Shown in pieces: positions 12,218 through 23,467 of a DNA stretch of 44,962 nucleotides. Origin of the DNA: Perkinsus chesapeaki (Eukaryota > Perkinsozoa > Perkinsida > Perkinsidae); the NCBI GenBank assembly GCA_013115145.1, contig JAAPAO010000265.1, positions 1 through 44,962 of the forward strand. Reading direction: 5' to 3'. Within the stretch, counting starts at the first letter, position 1, and the number at the start of each line of letters is the position of its first letter. Both the position numbers and the translations under genes were made by a program. The notes below the pieces were generated by a model. It had not been told where the DNA came from. It ran no database searches and saw only the letters and a program-made list of their open reading frames with translations.

Positions 12218-12368
12218 ATGAAGGAAGCAACGAGCGAGAACATCCCCACCGCCTCCGCCTCCGCCTTTGCAGTCTTACTAAGTGCTATTGAGTTTCATTA
12301 CACGTTTATGTTGTGTTAAAGTCATGTTGTGGAGGAAGTTACGGTATGAAGTAGTAGTTCGATGGATA

Positions 12369-15300
12369 ATGACGACGACGGTTTATAACTATCCTAGTAT
12401 AGGGGCACATGAAGGGGATAGGCCATTACCAATGCTAGCACTGAGGAAGGTTGGCAATAGTAACCAAAAGAGGCAAAGCACTGATAGGGAGGAGGATGAG
12501 GGGCCAATGGCTGCATCGATAGATGGTACTAAAGTGACATGTATTCACTTTCAACTTCCCGACCAACTTGCACCAGAACAACTCGTTCAGTCTATTCGAT
12601 TATCGGAGTTCTGCGAAGTATAGTTTTTGTCGACGGTTAAGGCATCCGTAATGTTTTGTACATCTCGCTAGGGCACCCTGAGGAGGTCTGGAATATGGCA
12701 TTGAAATTCTGGCTCTAAGCACATTAATACATGCTTATGTTAAATAATGAAACCGTCATGGATGTGACTCTTTAGGCTGTATGAAGTAGGCCTCATCATC
12801 AATGCCGCATATTCGAGAAACCTGAAGTGTGATAGGCAATGGAGATTGTTGTCTTCTCCGAGCGAAGGTTTTACACGAGTGTATTCAGGTGAATGGTTTG
12901 CAGTTGGTTGTAGTGGCATCGGTGAACCTAATGTTATAGCAATTTTTGAAGGGAGAAAAACTACCAACAAAAAGCCCGTAAGCTGCTGCTGTTGGTTAGT
13001 TAATAGCCCCTGTCATACCCGATCAGGCCCGTTGGCTGAAGGCTAAGTCATCATCACCGATAATAGATGTCACCTTTACCAGAGCTCATTCTTCCCAGGG
13101 CTCAGCGTTCCACCGCACGAGGCTAGTATCATCTTCTGAGAGGGCCGTGTCGGTATGGGACGTCCAAACTGGTATCCTACTGTTCGAGGCTGTTCGTAGC
13201 CCACTGGCATCCCCTAGACTGGCCTCGGTCACTAATAGCTGTACTGTTGTATTGTGGCAAAGGGAGGCTCGTGGAGTCTACGAGTGGAATGTCGGTGGAG
13301 ATGGTGTGTTCATAACAGCACCAACACCACTGGAACGACCATGCAATAGGGAAGCTGTCCTGTGTGTTGCTGGAGGCACATCTGCCGACTGCCGCTTGGG
13401 GATATGCTTGGCAACCGATCGCCATATTGTAGCGTGGCGTGCTGGTTGCCCGCTGTTAGTGGACAACTCTGCGACTGCGGAATTGAGCGGCAAATGTGAG
13501 CAGCTTGTTCTCTATCATGGTGGGGTTGCTGCATTGCTCGGGTTCGGCAAGGCTTGTCTTTGGTCTGGTACTAGTGGTGACACTGTGGTACCAGTTGACC
13601 TCAACAAGGGGCCTGTTGAGCGCCTCTTCGCCCGTAATAATGTTGTGTACGGATATACTGAAACGGGAGTGTGTATGAGCATTGGTGCTGATGGTTGCAG
13701 CCTTTTTGCTTACCAACACCTACCCGAGAACACTAGGCGTGTCATGCCTATTCATAATAACGGTTATGTTGTAGCTGCTGCTGCTGCTGCCTCGAGAGAC
13801 TCCCTAAAGTATTACGATCTCCTCGGGGACGGAGGTGCTGTAAGTCTAGACCTTGCCCTGCCATCAGCTAGTAGCCAGAGTCGTGCTATAGGGTGCTGGG
13901 TGATAGGGGCACCGTATGACACAATATGGAAGGTGCTGGCCCTATCATCTAGTAAGGCCATGGCAAGGCGTATGGATGCCTATGGTAGGGATGTGCCCTC
14001 GGATATGGTACTGAATGCTATTGAGGGGCAAACGTTATGCTACATGACGGGTGTTGGCGGCAGGCCAGGGCTGGTGGCTGGGGGGACGGTCGAAGGCTCT
14101 GTGATGCTATGGGACCTGGGGGACAAATTCCATACAGGTAAGCACACAACATCCTCCTGGTGTGATGCCTCCTCTGCTCCAGGTGATCCGCTGCCATTCG
14201 TGCCACCGCCTGAGCAGCCAGCTTCGAAGGTCGTCGATATAAGGCGATGCTCGGTGATGACCGCATTCTCGAGGAGTGATTTAAAGGCTGCTGCTGCTGC
14301 TGAAGAGGAGCCTCTTATAATAGCTGTTCTAGAGGCAATGGGCGCAGTTAGAGTGCTTGTAGTTGATAGTGATAGGAATGGAGGATTGGATGATATAAGG
14401 GAGATTATAAGGTGAATGTGATAGGGGCTATTTGCTGGTGTAGAGTGGCACTTCTCAGACTACAAAGCCCCAGCTTTAGTGCTGGTATGAACTTCGGTGT
14501 TGTTGTCGAACTGTTACCTATTGATGACAGTGCCACAAAGGCCTCCTCCTCCTCTTCATCATCTGTTCCCGATGAAAGGTAGGAGCGGCTCGAAGCATCA
14601 CTAGATTGGTTTATTAGGCTCCCTGATGAGAATCGGGATGTGGCCGATGAGTTCCAGTCGATCATCTTTAGCTGTTCGTGGCGTAGCTGCATGGAAGATT
14701 CTTCCGAGGTTGATAGGAGCACGAGCCCTGTGTATAGTGAGGCATGGGTTGTTGCTACTGGTGAAAGAGAGTGGCAATGGGAGAGTGGAGATGGATGGCC
14801 ACGAGGCATGTCGAAGTAAGTGGAGTGGGCTCTAGATCAGATTCACAAAGCTTCCTATGGGACATAAGCCCTATTATAGCACCAAAGCAAGCGGCTGTAG
14901 CTTGCTGGTCCTCCTCTTATCAACGAGAGGAATCTCTCGGTGGTATTGTTGTTGTTGTCGAGTTCTCGATGCATTGCCAGCGTGCTCCAGACTTCATGGG
15001 GATTTATCGGTGCTGAACTATATTAATAATGTCACCGAAATACTATAGGATGATGAGGAAAGGGCTCCGCTCGATCGGTCCATCTCTTGAAAGATTAAAT
15101 CTACCAGGGCGCCCAGTCTAGGGCTACTCGGTGGGGGGATAGGGGAATAGGAGGCCCAACGAGAAAAAAGAAGATCAATAGTCATTCGCAAGATGGCATC
15201 CTTTCTGTAGAGCACTGTGTGAGCCGTGTAAGAGGAATATCAATCTAGGGTTCGAGTCAGAATGGGCTCCTGTATTGGGTCTTCCCAGGTACCTTGGACC

Positions 15301-16969
15301 GCCGATAGTATCGGCCGGAGCATTTACATTGACTCTACCCGAACCCAACGGCTTCCTGCTCACAGCTGCAGTGCCTGGCGCTGGGATGAAGTCGATACGC
15401 AGCGCTAACGAGGAGGCTACCATCAATGCATTGTTGATGGAAAAGTACTGTTATGTTGGCCTGCTAAATGAGGAAGGATGGTCCACTGTAGAGGGCAAGG
15501 TGGAAGGCCCTCCCGGCCGGGCTAGAGGGATGGTGGATAGGCAGGAGGCAATGGTTTTGAATACCGAACAAACGAGAGAGAAGCCGGAGCTGACCAGGCG
15601 GTTAACGGTGCACCCGAGGGGCCTGCTGGGGCCACGGGAGAGCTATCGACACATGAAGGAGATTAGAGGGGAGAGTTCGGAGAAGATTCCACGAAGGTCG
15701 AAAAGTGACCTATTCCCAAGGCATGTAGCCGAGCACAGTAGTAGTTGTAGTTCGCTGAGACCGGGGAGTGGTGCAGGCAAGTGCAGCTATAATGCTGTTA
15801 TCGATTATCTTTTATATGGTCCACGAATCTGCCCTTATTTCACAGATGTTTTGTGGGTGTGTGGTGAGGCATTGGTTGGGCAACACCATCATTCAGCTTC
15901 ACAGAAGGCTGTGTTATTGGAGGATATTAGGCAGCTGCTAAGGCTGCTCTATTTCGAGGTTATGGATCACTGTCAGCTTTGCCATGATGCTGTGGTGGCT
16001 CTGTGTGAGAGAGTATCTTTGGATTTCAGCGACCTAAGATGCATTTATTTCCTGGGCGTTTGTGCTGATGTTGCACCGAGTATCTTTGACTGCACTCTGC
16101 AGGATTCTCACAAGGCAGCTGAGGTTGGTCATCGGCTACTACAGGAGACCCTGGTTGATGGTGACTCTGTTGCCGCTGAGATATTGATAAGAGGGTATAC
16201 GAGGCTTGTTGCTAGAGTGTGGTCACCTGAGCGTCGGAGGGGTATGCTGGTGGATGCGTACAGGGTATATGCCCGAGAGCCGCGTAAGGCCAGTATAGCT
16301 CTACAGCTCTTGCTTCGAGCTGGTCTACATGATCCTTTGTTATTTATTAACACCTTCTCTGACTTGGCTGTGGAGAGTGATGATGGCACCGCTGCCGTGT
16401 TGGTATTAGCCTCCTTACTGCATAGGCATCCAACACGGTTAAGGCCATATCTGCCAGAGTTCGCAGAGGCCGCTGTACTGAGGTGCCTCGACCCCGCCTT
16501 TCCGTTGCGTAGAAGGAATTGCCTCCTACCGGCCACATCGGCTTTACATGAGATAGTCAAGACCTTCCCAAATACCTCCTTCGACCAACCAACGCAGCGC
16601 TTTGCCGTTGCTAAAGGCTCGGTGATAGTAGTGTACGACCTGAGGACCGCTAGCAAATGGCGCGTCTTAGAGGGTCATACAGGAGACGTCTCAGCTACTG
16701 CATTCGATCCTACAGGGACGCAGCTGGCATCCTATTCAGCAGAGGATGCTACATTGAGGGTGTGGCAGTGTGGATCTACAGGCTTCTTTGGTGGTATACT
16801 TGGCTTCACTGGGAAGTGTATATTAACAAGGCAGCTGGAGAGGATACCTGCTGCTGGTGCTGGTGGGGGAGCATGGAGATGTAGATTATCATGGAGGAGT
16901 GGTACGGAGTTATTGTTAAAAAGAGAGAATAATACAGGAATGATTATAAAGACATCTGATAAAGGCTGA
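12369..16969 (+). CDS. WDR7/rabconnectin-3-beta-like WD40 protein
   Basis: Large multi-exon gene. The N-terminal WD40 part includes a long exon (13147-14415: SERAVSVWDVQTG; VEGSVMLWDLGDK). A helical middle follows, and the last long exon (from ~15200 to the stop at 16969) ends with a WD40 pair: QRFAVAKGSVIVVYDLRTA, WRVLEGHTGDVSATAFDP, LASYSAEDATLRVWQ. This C-terminal order (helical repeat, then a SALHEIVKTFPNTSFDQPTQRFAV-like lead into WD40) is the signature of WDR7/WDR72. Known: WDR7 partners DMXL proteins in the rabconnectin-3/RAVE complex that assembles the V-ATPase on endomembranes. The start is uncertain; 12369 is the in-frame ATG before the first plausible exon. Exons at 12640-13060 and 14820-15200 are only partly resolved. 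It begins ~150 bp after the helicase stop, same strand. Confidence 0.7.
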
Positions 16970-17020
16970 TTTCAATTCAATACTGTCTTGTGTACACAAG
17001 TTCTTGCACCACTTTCGCTT

Positions 17021-17041
17021 GCGTGGGTTCGATCCCGGCAC
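17021..17041 (+). repeat. T-arm/B-box-like motif upstream of the KH gene
   Basis: GTGGGTTCGATCCCGGCAC in the short gap between the WD40 gene (ends 16969) and the KH gene (ATG 17158). Four of five T-stem pairs can form. No A-box or acceptor partner was found nearby, so it is not a tRNA gene. It belongs with the intronic T-arm-like sequences. Confidence 0.55.
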
Positions 17042-17157
17042 TTTGTCATTTTTGTGCTATTTTTTCAAACCGTGTAATCGATAACTTGCTTTCCCTAATT
17101 AGTATATCCTCTACTAGAACTCGCCTTCCCCTCCCACAGTTGGCCTCCCCTTCTGTA

Positions 17158-20100
17158 ATGCCCCCTTCTTCCTCTGTGTCTCGCTCAGTATCGATGGACT
17201 CTCGGTCATCTCGAGGGCCTGATGAGAGTGGCGCTGCAGCAGCAGCATCGGATAAGGATGCTGACAGAAGCATGTCAAGGTCGTCGTATTCCAGCCGATC
17301 TCGTTCACGTAGAGGTGATAGTCGAGGTAGAAGTGACAGCAGATCTCGAGGCCGCAGGGGCAGATCGAGGTAGGGGCGTATTATAGGGGTTATTGAAGTG
17401 GTGCCTTTGTATAGATCTCGTTCCTATCGCGGCCATAAGCGTATCTCTGACCCCCGGCGTAATGAAGAGGAGATTATAAGGCTACGTGATGGTAGTGTTG
17501 GTAGAACACCATCACCATCAGTTGATAAGAAGAGGGCTGAGGGGTATGACTACAGTCAAATGGAGGTAATAGCTACTTCGTGCTTTGTACATTTACCATG
17601 AATCTTTGTGCTGAGGTCTCTAACGCTGATGCTGCCTTTGTACTGGGGCGTCAAGGTCGCACTAAGCAAAAGCTGGCTAAGGTTAGCCAAGCTGATATAG
17701 AGCTGAGGGAGAAGGTTCAAGGGGATAAGTCGGCCGGAGATATCATTGAAATTGGTGGTACACCGGATGTTAGAAGGAGGGCTATCAAGTACATAAAATG
17801 CGTTATAGCGCAGAGGACGGGCCCTGTTATGGTGGATGAGGAGGTAAGGCAGAGGGACGGGTTAATAAGGAAAGGGATTATTCAGGCCGATGATGACGAT
17901 GATCTAACGGTTTTGAAGGTGCCAAGGGAAGCTGCTGGCTTTGTTACTGGTGCTGGTGGCTCATTTTTGAGGGCTGTTGAGGAGGAGTGGAGCACTATTA
18001 TGTTCTTTGCTGACTTCAATGCTACCAATAAGGACACGACAGTGAGTTGTCTTATCTGCTGTTGTGGGTGAGGTGTTGGTGTTGTTTTTCAGAGGGAGTT
18101 TGAGACATTGGCTATCTTTGGTGGTAAACGATCACGAGTGGGAGCTATGTTGAAGGTAGGAGAGGGTGGCGAAGAGAGGGTAGGCAGGTAGGTTGTTGGT
18201 ATAGGTTATGTCGGCGGTCGAGACTAAAGTACCCGGGCATTTTACCAATGATATAGAGTTAACTGAATGTCATGATGAAGGGGAAGGAATGGATATTATC
18301 CATCTTGAGGTAATACGCACTGGCTGTTTGGGGAGTTGTTGGTAGACATTATAGAGGGCTACTAATATGCGTTTCTTATGAGACTAAAGAGTATTGTCTT
18401 CATCGATATTGTTTCTAAAGGGACTGTATTTTATGAGTGTTGTTTCTAGAGGGCATACAATGAATCCTCCTCCTCGTCCTCCTCACTTTAGGATAATGAG
18501 ATATCGTATGCGCTGGGTAAGAAGGGTGGCACTAGGAAGAAGATAGCAGCTTCAAGTGGAGCTGTGGTGGAGTATGTTGGTAATTATGTCCATATTTACG
18601 GCACACTGGTGGAGAGGCAGAAGGCTAAGGAATACATAGACTGGTTATTCGCGCAGCTTAAGGGACCGGTATTTGTCGATGCTACTGGGAGAGATGACTG
18701 CACTATAGTGGATGTTCCACGGGAATGTGTTGGATATATTACTGGGTAGGTTAAAATGGAGGGCCTGGGGATCGAACTAGGGTTTAGTGTTGCTGTACGA
18801 GCTGGGTGTTATATTATTATTGCTCGTTTCTCCAGACTAGTACAAGTGATGCACGTTGACCATCACTGTTCACCATCCTCAACGTCGGTGATGTTGACCG
18901 CCATCTTTCATCCTGTTAGTACAAGGACTCGTTGTCACTGGGGCATCACCACCATCTTCACCGCCACCCGCGTTAGTAACCGCCGACGACCCTAAGTCTA
19001 GGCCTTCATCACGACATTAATTTCTACTAGAAATACCTCAACCGCGATTCGAACCACACATCACGGTTGTTATCGAGACGGCTTAGTACACAAGAGCATG
19101 TGAACGTCAACATCGTGAAGCACTCGATCCCCGTCTTGTTCGTGGACGCTTGATAGCGGCGGTTGTTGTTGAGCACGGCGGCGGCATCACTTCTATTACC
19201 ACGAGGAGAGACGTGATTGTGGACCTAGGTATAAACGAGAGACACTTGGTCGTATAGAAGAGGAATGGGGATGTCTCATGTTCTTCATGGATAAAGCTAA
19301 GGATAAGAGAGATAAGGCAGCATTGAAGGACGCTACAGGTAGGTCCCAGGTTCGATTCCCGGGGGAGGCTATTTTAGTAGTGGTTATCTCTAGGTACCGA
19401 GAAGCTCACTATTTTCGGAGCTCAAAGAAGCCGTCGTGGAGCTCTATTGAAGGTACATCCACCAGGGATCGAACTCGGGTCTGCTAACCTCCATCGTAGG
19501 TCATGTCATCTGTTGAAACTAAGAATCCAGGCTGGTTCACTGACGGCTGTTCTGAAAAGCGCCATAAGGATGTTAAGGGATTCGCGACTGATAGGTGCTG
19601 CCTCCTCGTCACGCTTGCTGCCTCCGCTACGGGTGATTTTAGGACTTATTTATCCTCGGATGACCTATCGTATGCATTAGGCAAACGAGGGACCACCAGG
19701 AAGAAGTTGGCGGCTGCCTCGGGATGCATTCTGGAGTATGTTGGACAATGGTGCTTTATGGCTGGTACACAGCCACAGCGTGGAAGGTGCAGGAAATATC
19801 TGAAGTGGCTTACAGCACAAAGGCATGGACCAGTTAGTGTTGGTAGTAGAGATCTCAGGTGAGGACCAGTTGTGGTAGGCTTGGAAGGACTTGTTGCTTT
19901 TAGAGGAAGGGATGACTGGGACCGTGTAGAGGTTAAAAGGGAGCTACGTTCCCAGTTGGCTGGCAATAGAGGACAGGAGCTAAGACGTGTTGAGGAGGAG
20001 ACTAGTACATTCTGCTTCATGGCGTATAATGATGATAAGAGTGATGAAAGATTATTGGTATTTGGATATAGTCAAGCTAATAGAGAGAAGGCGATAAGAC

Positions 20101-20522
20101 AGGTAAAACAGAGCAGTGGATGCTGGTGGTGTTGTTATAATGTATTTCAGATTGAAGATCTCCTTAGACAGTTCGAGTATGGTAGAAGTGGTGGCTATGG
20201 TCGTGGTGGATATGATGATGATTATTATGATAGAGATTCTCGTGGTCGTGGTGGTGGTGGAGGAGGAGGATATGGTGATTATGGTTCATACTACTATGGT
20301 GGTAGGAGTAGTGGGGGTGGTGACAGCTATTACAGCAGTAATAGAGGCGGTGGTGACAGCTATTATGATGGTGGACGTAGAAGTGGTGGCGGTGGTGGTG
20401 ATTGGTGGGGTAGCTCTAGTAGCTCTAGAGATCGTCGAGATAGCTATTATGATAGAGGTGATAGAAGGCCAAGATCAGCCTCTTATGGTGATAGGGATAA
20501 CAGGAGGAGGGACTACTATTAA
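17158..20522 (+). CDS. Modular multi-KH RNA-binding protein with SR-rich N-terminus and Gly-rich tail
   Basis: ATG at 17158 follows a pyrimidine tract and CAG, a possible trans-splice acceptor. The head (exon 1) is Ser-rich then RS-rich (SRSRSRRGDSRGRSDSR). After short introns come three copies of a two-part module. Part A has a GxxG loop (FVLGRQGRTKQKLA; YALGKKGGTRKKIA; YALGKRGTTRKKLA). Part B has a second GxxG (FVTGAGGSFLRAVEEEW; YITGYKRETLGRIEEEW, degenerate; LAGNRGQELRRVEEE). Modules 1 and 2 are closed by near-identical linkers (RVGAMLKVMSAVETK; RRGALLKVMSSVETK). The tail from ~20170 is rich in Gly, Tyr, Asp and Arg, as in RNA-granule proteins. KH folds bind single-stranded RNA or DNA, so a role in splicing or mRNA handling is likely but inferred. 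Introns 19339-19393, 19453-19499 and 19859-19903 are short; two are long (18310-18491, 18746-19228). I recognise no named orthologue. Confidence 0.82.
18746..19228 (+). other. Outlier 483-nt intron with tRNA-like sequences
   Basis: Splicing GG/GTAGGTT to CCTAG/GTATAAA joins GYITG to YKRETLGRIEEEW in frame. It is about ten times longer than the usual introns here. Antisense B-box-like motifs lie at 18764-18782 (around GGGATCGAACTAGG) and 19041-19059 (around CGCGATTCGAACCACAC). The rest has no coding signal I recognise. Its size and content suggest an inserted element. Confidence 0.6.
19339..19393 (+). other. 55-nt intron with sense-strand T-arm/B-box
   Basis: GT-AG intron in the KH gene joining LKDATG to TEKLTIFG; the exon frame is confirmed by the parallel linker in the preceding module. 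It begins GTAGGT and contains CCCAGGTTCGATTCCCGGG, able to form four of five T-stem pairs. Confidence 0.72.
19453..19499 (+). other. 47-nt intron with antisense T-arm/B-box
   Basis: GT-AG intron in the KH gene joining RRGALLK to VMSSVETK. Its antisense strand reads ACCCGAGTTCGATCCCTGG. It lies only 59 nt after the previous tRNA-like intron and in the opposite orientation to it. Confidence 0.72.
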
Positions 20523-20701
20523 ATGGAGCGTATTAATGAACGTTTAAGTGATGATAAATGGTGTAGCAGTAGCTCACTGCATACTCAGTTCTTGGCACTA
20601 TTTCTAGTAGTAAAGTAAATCCTTTGTGTTATTGGAGTTGTCAATCAGATCTAGTGTCATTCAGTGATCCCTCCCTGATCATCTTTCTAGAGCTATTAAC
20701 A

Positions 20702-22613
20702 ATGTCTTTATATGTTGATAGAGGAGAGGTGCCGATTGATAATGGAGACTTCAGGGCCGAGATGGACAAGCTTGATAACGGTAATACGGTATCCTATAGT
20801 GTCACGCAAATTGATATACAGTGAAGACTAGTTTAATGTTTTATAAATCTGGGCTTTTTTATCATATATGGGATAGAGTTATGCCAAGGAATTTAGACAC
20901 ATTGGGTTGTGGTATAGCACTACTGTAGATAGTGTAAGGCGGCGGCCTTACCTCTGTTAACTCCTCCCCCCCCTTTTGTATGCATATGGCCATACGCTTC
21001 AGTATACACTGTTGGGCTGTATCGACCTTACCGTCTGTATATAAGAATTTCACCTTCACCGAATCACAGTACCGAACAACAAGGCAGCAGAGTGTAGTTG
21101 GATTAGGGAGGGCGAAGTATGATGCTAATTTTATACCACTGTCAGTGATTTGTCTGTAGTCGCGAGGCTTGGTGAGCTAGATGACTTTTACCTATTTGTG
21201 GAGGTTACTATATGCTGCAACTGATTGTTACACTGTTAGAGTTTATATCGGAGATGTCTCGGGTAGCTGGTGCCTATTTAAACCGGCGAGAGGAGCTGAT
21301 AGAACAACAACATAATAGCAGGCAATATGGGCGATACGAGGAAGTAACAGTTAGTACAAGACAGAGGAGGGTAATAGGGGGGAGTCTTCATGACTTAATT
21401 CAACCGGGCAAGGTCAGGAAGCGTCAGGCTAACTTCATCCATCCAAGAGTACTTGTGTGTCATATCGGACGACGATAGGAAGCATGTATTTAAGCCTTCT
21501 ATCATTCCTATCTACTTGCGTAGATAAGCTGCTGGGTATCTTTATCGTATACTCGCGCTCCTTTATGGTTAAGCCATCCTTTCATGGTAGGTATATCAGT
21601 ACTTTAACTGAATTTATTCTAGTATATTTCATCCTCCTCTGCGCGCCTTAAAATGATACATGTACTACATTGTTGGAAATCCGTTGGACTTCTGAGTGGT
21701 TTTCTCCTCCTCCCCGCCGTCCGTCGATTCGGGCATTTATCAGTTCTATTGGCTCCAATGTATGCTGAACCATCCTGTTATGAAGGGCCTCATTCGACCA
21801 GCTGATGAGGATCTATTAGCTTATCTAACTAACATAATATCTCGACCTTTATTCGATTCACAAGTTGGAGATGGAGTAAGTTTCAAGGGAGCCAGCGTGA
21901 AACTTTTATAATCTACAGATGGAATGCATTTTCGTCATTTTCCCTCAACCAACCTTCAATCACACTATTTCATCTTCTTCCCACTTGGATGGTTTTCCCA
22001 TCTCTTTGGATTCCTGGATTGGACAAGCCTGCATGAGCCCTTCAAGTTGAGTCATCATTTTCTTTAGGATAATAGCAGACTGGGGGAGACAGGCTTTGAG
22101 CTCATATTCGTATTCGATGATAACCCTTACTTTGAGGAGACGCTATTGAAGAAGACTTATATTATGGTAGTTGTATAACACTTATCTTTGTGACCTTTGA
22201 TATGTCAGAGTATCGGTCAAGATGTTCGACCAGTAGAGCCCTTGGTGTATATGGGTTGGACATGGCCAGGGTTGGAGATATCGTTATTAAGTATAACATC
22301 GTCAACAGTAACATGGAGGCCTGGTCGGGATGTGACTATGGAATATCATAGTAGACGGCAAAAGAATAAAAAGACAGGAGAGACCAGGATGGTGATGGAG
22401 GCGGAGCCTTGCGGAAGCTTCTTCACTTTCTTTAACACCTTAAGTACTGGAGTCCTTCCACACTAGTGTCATTTCCTATTGTTAGCCCCGTCGCCAGAGG
22501 GGGAGCTGTCGGAGTATGAGCCCTGTGATTTGCGGGCATTGGAGCTGGCTATGCAATATGACTTTAGGATAGCAACAACTATCAGGGATTCGTTGATACC
22601 GCAGGTTGTATAA
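20702..22613 (+). CDS. Nucleosome assembly protein (NAP1/SET family)
   Basis: Exons joined across short introns give the NAP core. There is an N-terminal helix (ARLGELDDFYLFVE, MSRVAGAYLNRREELI), the earmuff helix FYWLQCMLNHPVMKGLI with a DEDLLAYL helix, the beta strand segment FELIFVFDDNPYFEETLLKKTYIM, then a strand with TVTWRPGRDVTMEYHSRR, GSFFTFFNTL, and the final amphipathic helix ending TIRDSLIPQVV-stop at 22613. NAP proteins bind and deposit H2A-H2B and shuttle histones. Family members normally end in a long acidic tail after this helix; none is visible here, as the stop follows at once. The ATG at 20702 is the best start (MSLYVDRGEVP...), but exons between 20825 and 21200 are not resolved. 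It follows the KH gene by ~180 bp on the same strand. Confidence 0.82.
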
Positions 22614-22830
22614 TTTCGTGGCGAGTGACGAATTCTCCGGTGCAGTCCTTCCGGTGGTCCTCCTCCGGCAAGTGAAGAGATTTTGTGGCGCGTGACTGTT
22701 TGCACACAAAATGTTACCTCTGTAGTATCCCACGCTAATCATGCCGTTGTCACTAATCTTTTCCCTGATGTATGGTGTTGTATGACTTCGTTTAAAGCTC
22801 CATAAGATTAGTGAATTGTTGTTTTACAGT

Positions 22831-23467
22831 ATGGCAACTAAGTCGATTACCCCCACAGTGTTAAATCTTGTGGCACATCAAACCCCATCAGCCTCCCTCG
22901 CCGCCAGTGTAGCACCATCTAGCATGCGCCATTTCTCGACGAGTGACGATACTACCACTAAACCAAAGCCGTGGGGAGATAAAGGGAACGAATGGGTGGG
23001 TGGTGTCTGGTACCGTAGGCTTACCTACATGGTGATGTGTTGTCAGGTTCTGGCTGATGTGTGCATTGTCCCTCTTGGTGTTGGAACTAGCGTATCTAAG
23101 TATGTTAGTGAGGTAGAGAAGGTGTTAAGGTAGAGTGTATAGGAACATTTATAATACTAAAGATTGGCCTACAGGAACTACCCGGGGGTGTCTACAACAC
23201 TACATGGTTATGGTACGAATATAGAGGGGCAATGGAGTGATGTGATGGAGGCTGTTAAAGCAGCACATGAAGTCCTGCATGAGATGGGTAATGGCTACTA
23301 TGTTTGATAGGGGTGTTATAATGTTATTAGGCTGCCCACGAGTTAACTCCAATATGAGATTTGGTACTAGAATCGATAAACATCAGACACTACAAGATAA
23401 AGTGGATAAGGTTGAAACTATCTTAGCTTCGCAGGACAGCAGCAGCAGTAATGTCGCTGCCAAGTGA
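22831..23467 (+). CDS. UPF0045 (thiamine-binding fold) protein, probably mitochondrial
   Basis: ATG at 22831 directly follows TTTTACAGT, a likely spliced-leader acceptor. The first ~40 residues are rich in Ser/Ala/Thr with few acids and include SSMRHFSTSDD, a typical mitochondrial presequence. The mature part matches UPF0045/MTH1187-YkoF-like proteins: ADVCIVPLGVGTSVSKYV, the GYGTNIEGQWSDVMEAVK block, and MGCPRVNSNMRFGTRIDK. Introns 23130-23174 and 23288-23330 are clear; a third at ~22999-23046 has no stop and a length divisible by three, so it could also be read through. Bacterial and archaeal relatives form small tetramers, and some bind thiamine; the yeast homologue is ECM15. The substrate in this organism is not known. 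C-terminal residues after DKVETIL are Ser-rich and short. Confidence 0.85.

Noticed and set aside
12301-12480. Possible separate small gene before the WD40 gene
   Set aside because: The frame fits as the N-terminal exon of the WD40 gene and has no domain of its own; the exact start stays uncertain.
15240-15265. GGTTCGAGTC B-box-like motif
   Set aside because: The frame runs through it as NLGFESEWAPVLGLP in the WD40 gene, so it is coding and not part of the tRNA-like intron set.
20116-20547. 143-codon frame rich in Val, Met and Ile
   Set aside because: Shadow of the Gly/Tyr/Asp-rich tail of the KH protein read in another phase.
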